64,000 bases of DNA from Vibrio sp. HA2012 (GTDB lineage Bacteria > Pseudomonadota > Gammaproteobacteria > Enterobacterales > Vibrionaceae). The DNA lies in contig NZ_PFXK01000002.1 of the NCBI RefSeq assembly GCF_002812955.1, positions 62,001-126,000 on the forward strand, read 5' to 3'. The position numbers and the translations under genes were made by a program. Shown here in pieces: positions 27,837 to 38,093 of this stretch; position 1 is the first letter of the stretch, and each line of letters begins with the position of its first letter. The notes beneath the pieces are model-generated. The model searched no databases. It saw only the letters and a list, made by a program, of their open reading frames with translations, and had not been told where the DNA came from.

Positions 27837-27960
27837 ACCGTCCTCCGGTTGATTTTTATATTGAATTAAAGTTTTCTTTGCTATGGGTGTATATTAGCCC
27901 TTTCCTTTATAAGGATAAAGTTGATTAAACTTATTCATCTGATAGGCAGAAGCTATCAAT

Positions 27961-28779
27961 CTAACCTCTGGCATAGCTTGCGGCTTGCTCGAACTCTTCC
28001 TGAGTTGGTTGTTTTCCGGTATACAGTTTAAATTGCTCAACGGCCTGTAAGGCGAACACTTCACTGCCGGTGATGACAGTTTTATTTTGCTGTCTGGCGT
28101 AGCGGATCAGCGGGGTTTCCGGTGGAAGTGCAACAACATCAAATATAATACAAGCCGTTTTTATATCCTGTTCGCTGAATGCGAGTGTTTGTGCATCGGA
28201 GCTTCCGGTCATACCCAGTGGGGTGACATTAATCAGCATATCGGCCTGTATATTGTCCATTTCTGCCTGCCACCGAAAACCGTATAAATCCGCTAATGCC
28301 TGGCCTTTTTCCTGGTTTCTGGCAATGATATAGCCATTAGTAAATCCTGTGTCTTTTAACGCACAGGCCACTGCTTTGGCCATCCCTCCGCTGCCTCGCA
28401 AGGCAAAAGTCAAATCAGGTGACACATTGTATTGCTGTAATAGCGTCGCAATCGCGATGTAGTCAGTGTTATACGCTTTCAGATAACCGTTATCGTTAAC
28501 AATTGTGTTAACGGAATCAATAGCCTTTGCCGAAGCATCCAGTTCATCTACCAAAGGGATCACGGCCTCTTTGAAAGGCATTGAAATAGCACAGCCTCGA
28601 ATACCAAGGGCTCTTACTCCTCCAATGGCTGCAACAATATCTGTGGTCGTGAATGCTTTATACAGAAAGTTAAGATCTAACTGGTCATACAAAAAATTAT
28701 GAAAACGGGTACCGAAGTTGCTCGGTCTGGCGGCAAGAGACATACATACAGTGGTATCTTTGTTTATCTGACGGGACAT
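27961..28779 (-). CDS. Shikimate 5-dehydrogenase-like protein (SdhL/HI0607 type)
   Basis: 272 residues of the AroE superfamily. The substrate domain has the catalytic Lys in SMPFKEAVIPL and the Asp in KAYNTDYIAI. The NAD(P) domain begins with FALRGSGGMAKAVACAL, where the usual GAGG is GSGG. Overall wording (TTVCMSLAARPSNFGTRFHNFLYDQL at the N-terminus) matches the HI0607-like group, which is distinct from biosynthetic AroE and slow with shikimate. The natural substrate is therefore uncertain. AAGGAG precedes the start. It is transcribed alone, with 213 bp before it in which I see no clear regulatory site. Confidence 0.82.
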   Translation of the reverse strand: MSRQINKDTTVCMSLAARPSNFGTRFHNFLYDQLDLNFLYKAFTTTDIVAAIGGVRALGIRGCAISMPFKEAVIPLVDELDASAKAIDSVNTIVNDNGYLKAYNTDYIAIATLLQQYNVSPDLTFALRGSGGMAKAVACALKDTGFTNGYIIARNQEKGQALADLYGFRWQAEMDNIQADMLINVTPLGMTGSSDAQTLAFSEQDIKTACIIFDVVALPPETPLIRYARQQNKTVITGSEVFALQAVEQFKLYTGKQPTQEEFEQAASYARG

Positions 28780-28950
28780 AGATAACGACTCCTTCGTGAC
28801 TATCCTGAATATAAATTTCCTGTTGAGGATGGCATAAAACAGAATAATAAAACATGGACAAATTTGGACAGGGAAGATTCCTCTTTTTTATTATTGGTTC
28901 ATATTTTAGCCTTTTTACCAGTATAAAGAGGAAAATGGGGAAATAATGAT

Positions 28951-28981
28951 AAAAATCAATCCGGGATGTTATGCCCGGATT
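28951..28981 (-). terminator. Terminator after the GNAT/C39 gene
   Basis: AATCCGGG and CCCGGATT form an 8-bp stem with an 8-nt loop (28958-28981), followed on the minus strand by GATTTTTATC. Confidence 0.8.
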
Positions 28982-28992
28982 TAATGATATTC

Positions 28993-30087
28993 TTACCGGT
29001 GTTCCTGTTTGATAACGACACAGGCAATCTGTTTTTGTTTACCGAAGCCAATGATCTGAGATAAGGCTTTTTTCCCTACTGGTATATAGGCTGAAGCGAC
29101 AGCGTGATCTTCCGATTCTGCATGTGGATCGTGAAAGAAGAAAAATTTGTCACTCATACCACTCAGAATAATCCAGTGCGGTTCTTTTTTCCCGTCAAAA
29201 CGGTAGGTACTGATAAGCAGCAGTACACAAGCTCCCTGACGGAGCCACTCTTCAAATTGTTCCTGAGTGGGGGGAATATCCATGCTGCTGATGCCTTCGT
29301 CTGCTAACTGACGGCAGAAATCCTGATGTACCAGTTCAATGACCTCTTTTTTATCAGGGCTACGTACACTGTCGATAAACGGCGTCGTTCTGGACTGGTT
29401 CCACAGTTCGACATGCAGGCCTCTTCTGGCTGCAGCTAGTGCCAGCCCCTGACCACTGCAGCCACCATGACCGGCTGCCATATAAATGGTAGTTGCCTCA
29501 CGCCATAACTGTAATTCCTGCGTTCTGCTGGGTTCAAAATGTTTATCCAGACAGGAGAAACTCATTAGCAGGCAGGCTGCACCACAGGTAAAAGGCGTTG
29601 TCTGAATATACAGTGGCATCGGAAGTAACACCTTAGGACCATGGGGTGTCAGACGCTTCTGCAGTCGACGACCGTCACACAAGTCATCGTAATAGTGGAT
29701 GAGCAGCTTCAGGGTTTTATAGCCCATTTTTTCATATAAATTGATGGCCGCTGTATTGTCTTCGCGTACTTCCAGGCGTAATGTAGTCGAGCCTTGATCA
29801 AGAGCTGCACGCTCGCATTGCTCGACTAATGTCTGAGCAATCCCCCGGCCTCTGAAATCAGGTTTAACGGCAATTGAATACAACCTTGATAGCTGTGTAC
29901 CTTGATGAAATAACAATAATGCATATCCGGCCAGTTCCTCCCCGGCGTCTGCCACAAAAATACTTGACTGGTCAGAGTGCAGAAAGCGCTTCATTTGACG
30001 CGGAGAGATTTTGTCTCCGTCAAACAGCTGTTGTTCCAGCGCATTAAGCGCAGTGAGGTCGGCATTGTTCGCAAGACGAAAGTCCAT
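28993..30087 (-). CDS. GNAT acetyltransferase fused to a C39-like cysteine peptidase
   Basis: 364 residues with two domains. Residues 1-140 are a RimI-like GNAT domain; the acetyl-CoA loop reads FRGRGIAQTL and the C-terminal part INLYEKMGYK. Residues 150-360 are a papain-like C39 fold with a readable triad: Cys168 in TPFTCGAACLL, His304 in EPHWIIL and Asp320 in FFFHDPHAE. There is no signal peptide, so it is cytoplasmic. It is divergent (85 bp) from a RimK-like ligase. Such neighbours are described for ATP-grasp amidoligase systems thought to build and trim a small peptide or modify a protein end. The substrate is unknown. Confidence 0.85.
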   Translation of the reverse strand: MDFRLANNADLTALNALEQQLFDGDKISPRQMKRFLHSDQSSIFVADAGEELAGYALLLFHQGTQLSRLYSIAVKPDFRGRGIAQTLVEQCERAALDQGSTTLRLEVREDNTAAINLYEKMGYKTLKLLIHYYDDLCDGRRLQKRLTPHGPKVLLPMPLYIQTTPFTCGAACLLMSFSCLDKHFEPSRTQELQLWREATTIYMAAGHGGCSGQGLALAAARRGLHVELWNQSRTTPFIDSVRSPDKKEVIELVHQDFCRQLADEGISSMDIPPTQEQFEEWLRQGACVLLLISTYRFDGKKEPHWIILSGMSDKFFFFHDPHAESEDHAVASAYIPVGKKALSQIIGFGKQKQIACVVIKQEHR

Positions 30088-30172
30088 ACGATGTCCTTAC
30101 TGGGTAAACCGGGTTATGGTTGGCAATATTGTCAGATAATAATACACCTATTGTTGTAGGAAGAAATTAGAG

Positions 30173-31624
30173 ATGGCAAACCTTTTAATCGTGACGGATC
30201 AGGCCAGTGACTGGCAGCATTATTTTCCGTCGAAACAAGTCGTTAGTGTGGATCAGTATCTTGATGCCGACTGGAAACAGAATCACCGCAGTGTGCAGGT
30301 AGTTAACTTATGTCACGATTATGATTATATGAGCAGTGGTTATTATTGTTCGCTGATGGCGGAAGCCAGAGGCCACCGGGTTATCCCCCGGGTAATGGCG
30401 ATCAACGATATTTATCAGCCGTTCCTGCTTTCATCGGGGCTGCTGAAACTGAACAAGTTGTGCAAAAATACGGAGCTGATCCATTGTAAAATTTACTTTG
30501 GTCGGACATCGGAATCTGGACTGGATAAGCTGGCTCGGCGTTTGTTCGAACAGTTTATGGTACCGGTGATTGAGCTGAAAATGCACCGGTTTCAGGGACG
30601 TTGGCAAATCAATAAGATTGCCCCGTTTCCATTTCAGGAACTGGATGATTTAGAACAGGATTTCTTTATCGAGTCACTGGAACTGTTCTCCACTAAAGTG
30701 TGGAGGAAACCCCGTCAGGAGAAAAAGTACCGTTATGATATTGCCATGCTGGTCGACCTGGAAGAAAAAATGCCACCTTCGGATATGCCTGCGCTAAAAC
30801 GTTTCCGGCGGGCGGCCAATCGACTGGGGATGAATCTGGAGATGATTTCTCCGGATGACTTATCGCGGCTGGGGGAATTTGATGGTCTATTTATCCGGGC
30901 GACAACCAATATCAGTAATTACACTTACCGTTTTGCCAAGATGGCAGAAAAAATGGGACTGATAGTTATGGACGATTCTGAGTCCATTATGAAATGTACC
31001 AATAAAGTGTTTCTGACCGAGCTGCTGGAGCATAATAATGTTCCGGCTCCCAAGAGCGTGATTGTCAAAAGCTTTGATCCGGACTGGAAAGCTAGGTTGC
31101 TGGAGCAACTGACGTTTCCTCTGGTACTGAAAATTCCGGACGGAGCATTTTCCCGTGGTGTTGTAAAAGTACGGGATCCGGATGAACTGGAACGGGAAGC
31201 TGGTGTGTTGTTTGAGAAAAGTGCGTTGATCTTGGCTCAGGCTTTTATGCCTACTGACTTTGACTGGCGGATCGGTATTATGAACCGTCAGGCGATCTAC
31301 GCCTGTAAGTATATGATGAGCCGTGGGCATTGGCAGATCTATCAGCATCATCAAAGCGGAAGGGTTTCTTCTGGCGGCTTTGAAACCTTGGATTTGAAAC
31401 AGGTACCGAAGCATGTGGTAGACGTGGCGTTGAAAGCGGCCAATCTTATCGGTGGTGGTTTGTATGGTGTGGATCTGAAAGAAATTGACGGTCAGGTCTA
31501 CGTGATTGAAGTTAATGATAATCCCAGTATTGACTACCATGTGGAAGATGCATTTCTGGGGGATCTTTTGTATGACCGCATAATGACGGAATTTCTGCGG
31601 CGTATTCAGATGCGAGGTTTTTAA
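30173..31624 (+). CDS. RimK-like ATP-grasp ligase with RLAN N-terminal domain
   Basis: 483 residues. About residues 1-190 match the RLAN domain that precedes some RimK-type ligases (LLIVTDQASDW, CHDYDYMSSGYYCSLMAEARGHRVIP). The rest is an ATP-grasp ligase: VMDDSESIMKCTNKVFLTELL, PLVLKIPDGAFSRGVVKV for ATP binding, and GGGLYGVDLKEIDGQVYVIEVNDNPSID containing the metal-binding Glu and Asn residues. It should join a carboxylate to an amine using ATP. Its divergent neighbour has acetyltransferase and peptidase domains, suggesting one pathway. Glutamate addition to a protein, as by E. coli RimK, is one possibility, but the N-terminal domain differs. Confidence 0.87.
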   Translation: MANLLIVTDQASDWQHYFPSKQVVSVDQYLDADWKQNHRSVQVVNLCHDYDYMSSGYYCSLMAEARGHRVIPRVMAINDIYQPFLLSSGLLKLNKLCKNTELIHCKIYFGRTSESGLDKLARRLFEQFMVPVIELKMHRFQGRWQINKIAPFPFQELDDLEQDFFIESLELFSTKVWRKPRQEKKYRYDIAMLVDLEEKMPPSDMPALKRFRRAANRLGMNLEMISPDDLSRLGEFDGLFIRATTNISNYTYRFAKMAEKMGLIVMDDSESIMKCTNKVFLTELLEHNNVPAPKSVIVKSFDPDWKARLLEQLTFPLVLKIPDGAFSRGVVKVRDPDELEREAGVLFEKSALILAQAFMPTDFDWRIGIMNRQAIYACKYMMSRGHWQIYQHHQSGRVSSGGFETLDLKQVPKHVVDVALKAANLIGGGLYGVDLKEIDGQVYVIEVNDNPSIDYHVEDAFLGDLLYDRIMTEFLRRIQMRGF

Positions 31625-31628
31625 AACA

Positions 31629-31655
31629 ACAGCCCGGGATGGGATCCCGGGCTGT
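31629..31655. terminator. Bidirectional hairpin between the RimK-like gene and araH
   Basis: ACAGCCCGGG and CCCGGGCTGT form a perfect 10-bp stem with a 7-nt loop. It lies between convergent genes, and TCATTATG follows on the plus strand. Confidence 0.75.
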
Positions 31656-31684
31656 CATTATGCTAGAGTAATCCTATCAAATAA

Positions 31685-32677
31685 TCAGGCGTTACCGATT
31701 TTTTGTTTGTAACGGTCGAAGATAACGGCGGCCAGCAGAATAAGACCTCGAACCACATACTGTGCGAAAGGAGACATATTCAGTAGGTTCATGGCGTTTT
31801 CTACTGTCCCCAGAATGAGTACCCCAGCGATAACGTAAGATACTTTACCGATACCGCCTTTCAGGGAAACACCACCCAGTACACATGCGGAGATAACGAC
31901 CAGCTCAAAACCGACGGATGTCATCGGCTGGCCGGATGTCATGCGCGCTGCCAGAATGACACCGGCTAGTGCGGAGATAAAACCTTGCACGGTAAAGATG
32001 ATCAGTTTGGTTTTTACAACATCAACACCGGCAAGGCGTGCTGCTTCTTCGTTACCCCCGATGGCTAGTGTGTTACGGCCATAAACAGTACGGTTCAGCA
32101 GATATGCAAACACAGCGAAAGTCACAATAGTCAGCCAGATAGGGGTCGGAATTCCCAGTAGGGAAGAGTTTCCTAGAGCAAAGAAGCTTTCTTCTGTGAT
32201 ACCAACAGCTTTACCATCAGAGATAATATAGCCCATACCGCGTGCAATCTGCATGGTGGCCAGTGTGGTGATCAGAGCGTTGATTTGCAATTTAGCAATG
32301 ACAAAGCCATTCAGAAAACCGAAAAATGCGCCGGATAATAAACCGGCTCCGATACCAAGTATGACACTGCCGCTTGCGTTAATGGCGACAGCCGTTACTA
32401 CGCCAGAACAGGCGATAACTGACGCCACTGACAGGTCCAGATCTCCGCAGGCCAGACAGAACAACATGGCACAGGCAACCATGCCACTCATAGAAATCGC
32501 CAGACCAAGTCCTTTCATGTTGATGAAGGTAGCAAAATAAGGGACGAAGAAGCAGCACAGCAGGAACAGGCCAACAAAGACCATCAGCATGCCGAATCTG
32601 TCCCAAATCTGTGTAAGGTTCAGAGAACTGCGTTTGTTCTCAGCATCTACTATTTTAGTTGAACTAGTTACAGACAT
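31685..32677 (-). CDS. araH: L-arabinose ABC transporter permease AraH
   Basis: 330-residue inner-membrane permease of the RbsC/AraH type. The first half has SGMVACAMLFCLACGDLDLSVASVIACSG and the end has VISACVLGGVSLKGGIGKVSYVIAGVLILG, which matches AraH wording more than RbsC (LDLSV rather than IDLSV). It is the last gene of araFGH, 17 bp after araG, and ends before a strong hairpin. It forms the arabinose channel with AraG and AraF. Confidence 0.92.
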   Translation of the reverse strand: MSVTSSTKIVDAENKRSSLNLTQIWDRFGMLMVFVGLFLLCCFFVPYFATFINMKGLGLAISMSGMVACAMLFCLACGDLDLSVASVIACSGVVTAVAINASGSVILGIGAGLLSGAFFGFLNGFVIAKLQINALITTLATMQIARGMGYIISDGKAVGITEESFFALGNSSLLGIPTPIWLTIVTFAVFAYLLNRTVYGRNTLAIGGNEEAARLAGVDVVKTKLIIFTVQGFISALAGVILAARMTSGQPMTSVGFELVVISACVLGGVSLKGGIGKVSYVIAGVLILGTVENAMNLLNMSPFAQYVVRGLILLAAVIFDRYKQKIGNA

Positions 32678-32694
32678 ATTAATATTCCTTTCAC

Positions 32695-34209
32695 TTATGC
32701 TGCTGCAGAATCTTTGCCGAGCATGGCAAGTCTTAGCGCTGTTTGTTCGTTAAATTCGTTGCGAGCCAGCTCGCCGGTGACAGAGCCTTCTTTCATGACC
32801 ATCAGACGGTCTGAAATGCCGAGGACTTCCGGCAAGTCACTGGAAATCACCAGTACGGTTACACCACTTTCAGCCAGTTTGAAGATCAGCTCGTAGATCT
32901 CAGATTTAGCACCAACGTCAATTCCACGGGTTGGTTCATCCAGTAAGATGACCCGCATATTGGTTGACAGCCAACGTCCCAGAATAACTTTCTGCTGGTT
33001 ACCTCCGGAGAGGTTTCCGAGTAGTTGATCCAGTGATGGTGTTTTTACATTCAGCGCCTTAACCTGATCATCGGCATTAATTTTTTCCCACTCGAAATTG
33101 ATCCGGCCACCGGATTTTAGATTCCATGGACGGGCACTAATATTGGTATTTTCCTGAACAGAAAGGATCGGTACGATGCCATCAGCCTTACGATCTTCCG
33201 GACATAAGGTTATTCCTTCTTTGATTGCATCTTTAGGGCTATTGATGGTCACTTGTTTACCGTTGACCTTTATCACGCCGCTGGTGGTATGTTCGGCGCC
33301 GAAGATAAGCCGAGTAAGTTCTGTTCGTCCGGCACCGACCAGACCGAATAAGCCCAGAATTTCTCCCCGCTTAATAGACAGGGAAACAGGCGATGCCAGT
33401 CCCGGCCCCATCAAACCGGTGATTTCCAGCCCGGTTTCTCCATGAGAACGGAAACGATAGTTGAAGATGTCATTAATTTCCCGGCCGACCATCAGCTCAA
33501 CCAGACGATCATGAGTCAGCTGAGACATATCGTAAAACGTCTGTACATGGGTACCATCTTTAAAGATGGTGATGGCATCACAGAGTTCGAAAATCTCTTC
33601 CATCCGGTGAGAAACATAAAGGATGATTTTGCCGTCATCCCGCAATTCGCGAATCACTTTGAACAGGCTTTGAATTTCGCGTTGGGAAAGGCTGCTGGTG
33701 GGTTCATCAAAAGCGATGATCTGCGCATTCCGGCTCAGTGCCTTGGCAATTTCGACCATTTGCCACTGGCCAATGGAGAATTCTTTCAGCGGTCGAGAAG
33801 GATCGAAGTCTTCCCCCAGACGTAATAATTGTTCGCGGGCTTTCCTATTCAGTGTTTCTGTATCGACTCTGCCGCCTTTGGTTGGTAGCTGGCCGAGAAA
33901 AATATTTTCAGCGACACTCAGCTCGGGTACTAGATTCAGCTCCTGATAAATAATGGCGATACCGTGTTCAAGTGCATCGACAGTGGACGAAAAGGTTACA
34001 GGTTTACCGTCGATGACAAGCTCGCCTTCTGTTGGCTGGTGTAATCCGCTTAAGGTTTTTAACAGCGTGGATTTACCGGCACCATTTTCCCCCATTAACG
34101 CATGCACGCTTCCTGAATTGGTACGAAAGCTGATATTGGAAAGAGCTTTAACACCGGGGAAGTGCTTGGATATATTGTTAAATTCTAAATATGAGGGTGA
34201 AGTTGTCAT
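32695..34209 (-). CDS. araG: L-arabinose ABC transporter ATPase AraG
   Basis: 504 residues with two ABC domains. Domain 1 has Walker [11 protein letters not shown], signature [12 protein letters not shown] and Walker [12 protein letters not shown]. Domain 2 has [10 protein letters not shown], signature [13 protein letters not shown] and Walker [13 protein letters not shown]. The FSIGQWQM signature is typical of AraG. It lies 56 bp after araF and 17 bp before araH. Confidence 0.93.
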   Translation of the reverse strand: MTTSPSYLEFNNISKHFPGVKALSNISFRTNSGSVHALMGENGAGKSTLLKTLSGLHQPTEGELVIDGKPVTFSSTVDALEHGIAIIYQELNLVPELSVAENIFLGQLPTKGGRVDTETLNRKAREQLLRLGEDFDPSRPLKEFSIGQWQMVEIAKALSRNAQIIAFDEPTSSLSQREIQSLFKVIRELRDDGKIILYVSHRMEEIFELCDAITIFKDGTHVQTFYDMSQLTHDRLVELMVGREINDIFNYRFRSHGETGLEITGLMGPGLASPVSLSIKRGEILGLFGLVGAGRTELTRLIFGAEHTTSGVIKVNGKQVTINSPKDAIKEGITLCPEDRKADGIVPILSVQENTNISARPWNLKSGGRINFEWEKINADDQVKALNVKTPSLDQLLGNLSGGNQQKVILGRWLSTNMRVILLDEPTRGIDVGAKSEIYELIFKLAESGVTVLVISSDLPEVLGISDRLMVMKEGSVTGELARNEFNEQTALRLAMLGKDSAAA

Positions 34210-34265
34210 ACCCTGTCTCCTGTTGCATCGGCAGCGGTACTGCTATACCGCTGCCTTACTTTGGG

Positions 34266-35270
34266 TTAAAGTCCTTTTTTCGCCAGTTCATCTTTGAAGT
34301 TGTCACGAGTGATTAGCACTACGTCGGTAACTTCCACAAATTTCTGTGGCGCCACACCGTCTTTCACCCATTTATACAGAGATTCAATACTCTTGAAGCC
34401 ATGCACGTCCGGACTTGGCAGTAGAGAGCCGTAAAAACCGGTCGCTTTTGATTTGGCCAGTTCGTTAACGGCATCCACACCGTTAATACCGATACCGATG
34501 ACGTTTTCAGCCGCAAATCCCTGGCCTTCTGTTGCTCGGATACCACCTAGAACTGTGTTATCATTCATGCCGACAACCAGCCAGTTTTTCACGCTAGGGT
34601 ATTGCACTAACAGTGAGTTAGCGGCATCCAGGGCACCCGGAATATCATTGGTTTTAGTTGGGACACGGTGGATTTGATCCGCAGGGAAGCCTTTTTCCTG
34701 TAAAGCTTTAACGGAACCGTCTACACGGCGGCGAGCCGTATCCAGCTCATCAGCCGTGATCGCCATTACTGCACTTTCTGCTATATTCCAGCCGCGTTTT
34801 GTCATTTCTTTATACAGCTCAGAACCTTGACGGTAACCGATCTCACTGGCTGCCATCATCACCAGAGGAACATCCGTCATTGGCTGCCCTTTCGCATTTA
34901 AGAACTGATCGTCAACAGTGATAACTTTCAGATCATAGCTTTTTGCTTTCGCCATAATTGCAGGACCAAGCTTCGGATCCGGCGTACAGATAACAAAGCC
35001 TTTAGCACCACTGGCCGCCAGAGTATCGATTGCGTTCAGAGTTTTCTCGCCATCCGGTACTGCCATCTTGATCACTTCAAAATTAAACTGTTCACCGGCT
35101 TTTTCCGCAAAGCTCCACTCTGTCTGGAACCACGGTTCTTCTGGCTGTTTAACCAAATAGCCTAATTTGAGTTCATCATCATCACCGCCAAAAAAGGCAT
35201 TGGCAGACGAGCTTAGCAGGGTCGCTCCGGCTAACGCCGCAAGAGCAAGTGTTTTTTTAAATTTAGTCAT
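34266..35270 (-). CDS. araF: L-arabinose-binding periplasmic protein AraF
   Basis: 334 residues with signal peptide ALAALAGATLLSSSANA. The mature part starts DDELKLGYLVKQPEEPWFQTEWSFAEKAG, the AraF opening with the ligand-contacting Lys and Trp. Later VVGMNDNTVLGGIRATEGQGF is conserved in arabinose-binding proteins. It is the first gene of araFGH, divergent from araBDA across a 365-bp control region. It delivers L-arabinose to AraGH. Confidence 0.94.
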   Translation of the reverse strand: MTKFKKTLALAALAGATLLSSSANAFFGGDDDELKLGYLVKQPEEPWFQTEWSFAEKAGEQFNFEVIKMAVPDGEKTLNAIDTLAASGAKGFVICTPDPKLGPAIMAKAKSYDLKVITVDDQFLNAKGQPMTDVPLVMMAASEIGYRQGSELYKEMTKRGWNIAESAVMAITADELDTARRRVDGSVKALQEKGFPADQIHRVPTKTNDIPGALDAANSLLVQYPSVKNWLVVGMNDNTVLGGIRATEGQGFAAENVIGIGINGVDAVNELAKSKATGFYGSLLPSPDVHGFKSIESLYKWVKDGVAPQKFVEVTDVVLITRDNFKDELAKKGL

Positions 35271-35337
35271 TTTGTTATTCCATCCACTGGTAGGGTTGAT
35301 GTTCGCATTTATTATTAGAGTCCAAAATCAAGAAAGA

Positions 35338-35353
35338 AGTGATTTGAATCACA
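35338..35353. promoter_or_regulatory. CRP site 1 in the ara control region
   Basis: AGTGATTTGAATCACA fits TGTGA-N6-TCACA with one mismatch. It lies about 70 bp before araF. The 35271-35635 stretch has no gene; it holds this site, two AraC half-site pairs and a second CRP site. Confidence 0.8.
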
Positions 35354-35364
35354 TCATATTTTTG

Positions 35365-35402
35365 TAGCGTTTTAGTCCATGCATTTAGCGTGAGTGACTA
35401 TG
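35365..35402 (+). promoter_or_regulatory. AraC half-site pair 1
   Basis: TAGC-N7-TCCATG (35365-35381) and TAGC-N7-ACTATG (35386-35402) are direct repeats exactly 21 bp apart, the spacing of the E. coli araI1-I2 half-sites. They face the same way as araB but lie 230 bp before it, nearer to araF. A role at araFGH or in DNA looping is inferred. Confidence 0.75.
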
Positions 35403-35426
35403 ATTCTGATCTCGTTTTTGGTTTTT

Positions 35427-35442
35427 TGTGAGCCTTATTACA
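35427..35442. promoter_or_regulatory. CRP site 2 in the ara control region
   Basis: TGTGA-GCCTTA-TTACA matches the CRP consensus at 9 of 10 positions and lies between the two AraC pairs. Confidence 0.6.
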
Positions 35443-35536
35443 TATTTTAAGCTTTATTTGTCCTGGTTTTTGCTATTTGTTAGCGATGTATCTGTGATTT
35501 GGTTGAGTTGTAAGCATCTGCACATAATGAATGTTG

Positions 35537-35574
35537 TGGCGAAATTGTCCATATTTATAGCCGGTGAATTCATG
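35537..35574 (+). promoter_or_regulatory. AraC half-site pair 2 (araI-like) at the araB promoter
   Basis: TGGC-N7-TCCATA (35537-35553) and TAGC-N7-TTCATG (35558-35574) are 21 bp apart and point to araB. A -10-like TATAAC is at 35596-35601, so the second half-site would touch the -35 region, as at E. coli pBAD. Confidence 0.8.
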
Positions 35575-35635
35575 GATGCTGGCTGTACTCCCCGTTATAA
35601 CTAAAAAGAAATCGCAGACTTTATGTGGAGCACAC

Positions 35636-37327
35636 ATGGACAAAATAAAAACAGATCAGACATACACAATCGGATTGGATTTTGGTTCCGATTCCGTGCG
35701 TGCACTTATCGTGAATGCCGGAACCGGTGCTGAGGTGGCTACGGCTGTGACCTACTACCCACGCTGGATGGAAGGTCAATACAACATACCGTCGCAGTCT
35801 CAGTTTCGTCATCACCCTAAAGACTATATCGAGGCGATGACAACGGCTATTCAGGAAGCTGTGGCGCAGGTTCCACAAGAGGTAGCCAGATCGGTAGTCG
35901 GGATCGGGGTTGATTCAACAGGTTCCACTCCGGCTCCTGTTGATGTGGAAGGTAATGTATTGGCACTCCTTCCTGAGTTTGAGCATAACCCGAATGCGAT
36001 GTTCATCCTGTGGAAAGACCATACTTCGGTAGAAAAAGCTGAGTTGATCAATGAACTGGCACATTCTGAGCGTTTCCCTGATTACACTCGCTATATCGGA
36101 GGGATTTATTCGTCCGAATGGTTCTGGGCAAAAGCGGCTTGGATATCTGAACAGGATCCTGCCGTTGCAGAAAAAGCGTATACATGGGTTGAATTGTGTG
36201 ACTGGGTTCCGGCTATTCTAGCGGGCAATCAGCATCCGGATAAATTCCGGCGGGGAATCTGTGCCGCCGGGCATAAAGCTATGTGGCATGATAGCTGGGG
36301 CGGGCTGCCTTCTCAGGCATTTCTTTCTGCTATTTCTCCGACTCTGGATGGTATCCGTGATCGTATGTTTACCGAAGTCTATACCGCTGATCAGGCCGCA
36401 GGGCAACTGACGCCGGAATGGGCTGAAACATTGGGGCTTCCGGCTGGAATAAGCATTGCAATTGGTGAATTTGACTGCCATATGGGAGCGGTTGGTGCCG
36501 GCGCCGGCAAATACGATTTAGTTAAGGTTATTGGTACGTCAACCTGTGACATCCTGATGGTGGATGAGCAGGATATCGGTGACCGGACAATTCACGGGAT
36601 CTGTGGCCAGGTGAAAGGCAGTGCAACACCTGAGCTAATGGCTCTGGAAGCCGGACAGTCTGCTTTCGGGGATATTTACGCCTGGTATAAACGCTTGTTG
36701 ATGTGGCCGCTCCAGCAGTACATGAAACTGAATCCGGATGTAGCTATTCCGGTGGATGAATTGGATAAGATGTTGATTCCTATGCTTGCCGAAGCCAGTA
36801 GCGCAACGACAATTGATAGTGCTATTGCAATGGACTGGCATAACGGACGCAGAACCCCTTACGCTAATCAGCGCCTGAAAGGTGCGATTGCCGAACTGAA
36901 TCTGGGATCGGATGCACCAGAACTGTTTAGTGCTTTGGTTGAGTCAACCGCACACGGCGCTAAGGCGATCGCTGATGCCTTTATTGATCAGGGCGTGAAG
37001 GTTGAACGCGTAGTGGCTATCGGTGGTATTTCACAGAAATCACCTTTCGTGATGCAGACCTGTGCTGATGTGCTAGGACGTGAGATTGTCGTCGCTGAAT
37101 CGGAACAGAGTTGTGCACTTGGTGCAGCTATCTTCGCAGCAGTAGCCGCCGGGGTATATGAGAATACGGCACAGGCTCAAAAAGTTATGGCAAGTCCGAT
37201 AAGCCGGACCTATCAGCCAAACAGTCAGGTTGCGGAAATCCGACGCCGACGAGCTGAAGCTTACACCCATTTGGGGCAGCAAATTGAAGGATTATCTGAA
37301 TTCAGACTTTCTCAGGAGCGTGATTAA
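35636..37327 (+). CDS. araB: Ribulokinase AraB
   Basis: 563 residues, the normal AraB length. The FGGY-family opening [17 protein letters not shown] holds the phosphate-1 loop. Later come [13 protein letters not shown], the substrate region [13 protein letters not shown] with the catalytic Asp, [10 protein letters not shown], and the second ATP-binding part [26 protein letters not shown]. It phosphorylates L-ribulose. The ATG at 35636 has GTGGAG nine bases before it and matches the family start; an upstream start at 35564 would lie inside the AraC site. It overlaps araD by one base (TAATG). Confidence 0.97.
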   Translation: MDKIKTDQTYTIGLDFGSDSVRALIVNAGTGAEVATAVTYYPRWMEGQYNIPSQSQFRHHPKDYIEAMTTAIQEAVAQVPQEVARSVVGIGVDSTGSTPAPVDVEGNVLALLPEFEHNPNAMFILWKDHTSVEKAELINELAHSERFPDYTRYIGGIYSSEWFWAKAAWISEQDPAVAEKAYTWVELCDWVPAILAGNQHPDKFRRGICAAGHKAMWHDSWGGLPSQAFLSAISPTLDGIRDRMFTEVYTADQAAGQLTPEWAETLGLPAGISIAIGEFDCHMGAVGAGAGKYDLVKVIGTSTCDILMVDEQDIGDRTIHGICGQVKGSATPELMALEAGQSAFGDIYAWYKRLLMWPLQQYMKLNPDVAIPVDELDKMLIPMLAEASSATTIDSAIAMDWHNGRRTPYANQRLKGAIAELNLGSDAPELFSALVESTAHGAKAIADAFIDQGVKVERVVAIGGISQKSPFVMQTCADVLGREIVVAESEQSCALGAAIFAAVAAGVYENTAQAQKVMASPISRTYQPNSQVAEIRRRRAEAYTHLGQQIEGLSEFRLSQERD

Positions 37328-38073
37328 TGAATGTGAATTCCTCTGTCGTATCTGACAGTAAGCTTGAACAGCGTCTTGCCGTGCTGCGGCATCAGGTCTG
37401 GAAAGCCAATATGGCACTTCAGGAACATAATCTGGTGACATTTACCTGGGGAAATGTTTCCGCTATTGACCATGAATCCGGACTCGTTGTGATCAAACCC
37501 AGCGGCGTCGCTTATGCCAATCTGAGTGCTGACAATATGGTCGTGGTGGATCTGGCCGGGAATGTCGTAGAAGGCACACTGAAACCCTCTTCAGACACTG
37601 CAACACATGTTGCCCTTTATCGTGAATATCCTGATATTGGCGGCGTAGTACACACTCACTCACCCAATGCGACATCATGGGCTCAGGCCGGTTGTGCTAT
37701 TCCGGCTTTGGGTACAACCCATGCAGACTATTTCTACGGCAGTATTCCTTGTACCCGTGCTCTGACCGATGCAGAGATTGCAACAGAGTACGAAGCGAAT
37801 ACAGGAATGGTGATTATCGAGACAATCGGTACTGCGGATCCGATGGAAAAACCGGGTGTTATCGTCAAAGAACATGGTCCGTTTAGTTGGGGTAAGGACG
37901 CAGACAATGCCGTACACAATGCGGTAGTAATGGAAGTGGTTGCCGGAATGGCACTGCAGACACTTCAGATCAACCCACAGGCCAGTTTTATTAATCAGGC
38001 GCTGTTAGATAAGCATTACCTGAGAAAACACGGAGCCAATGCTTACTACGGCCAGTCAGAATCAGCAAAATAA
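37327..38073 (+). CDS. araD: L-ribulose-5-phosphate 4-epimerase AraD
   Basis: 248 residues, class II aldolase/epimerase fold. The metal site is visible as [27 protein letters not shown] and the partner histidine in [14 protein letters not shown]; phosphate binding is by the early [19 protein letters not shown]. It converts L-ribulose 5-phosphate to D-xylulose 5-phosphate. The start overlaps the araB stop, giving translational coupling, and araA follows 20 bp later. Confidence 0.96.
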   Translation: MNVNSSVVSDSKLEQRLAVLRHQVWKANMALQEHNLVTFTWGNVSAIDHESGLVVIKPSGVAYANLSADNMVVVDLAGNVVEGTLKPSSDTATHVALYREYPDIGGVVHTHSPNATSWAQAGCAIPALGTTHADYFYGSIPCTRALTDAEIATEYEANTGMVIIETIGTADPMEKPGVIVKEHGPFSWGKDADNAVHNAVVMEVVAGMALQTLQINPQASFINQALLDKHYLRKHGANAYYGQSESAK

Positions 38074-38093
38074 CCTAAGAATAAGAGGCTACA

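Noticed and set aside
30887..31540. 217-codon open frame opposite the RimK-like gene
   Set aside because: It lies wholly antisense to a clearly recognised gene, lacks a ribosome site and shows no family pattern.
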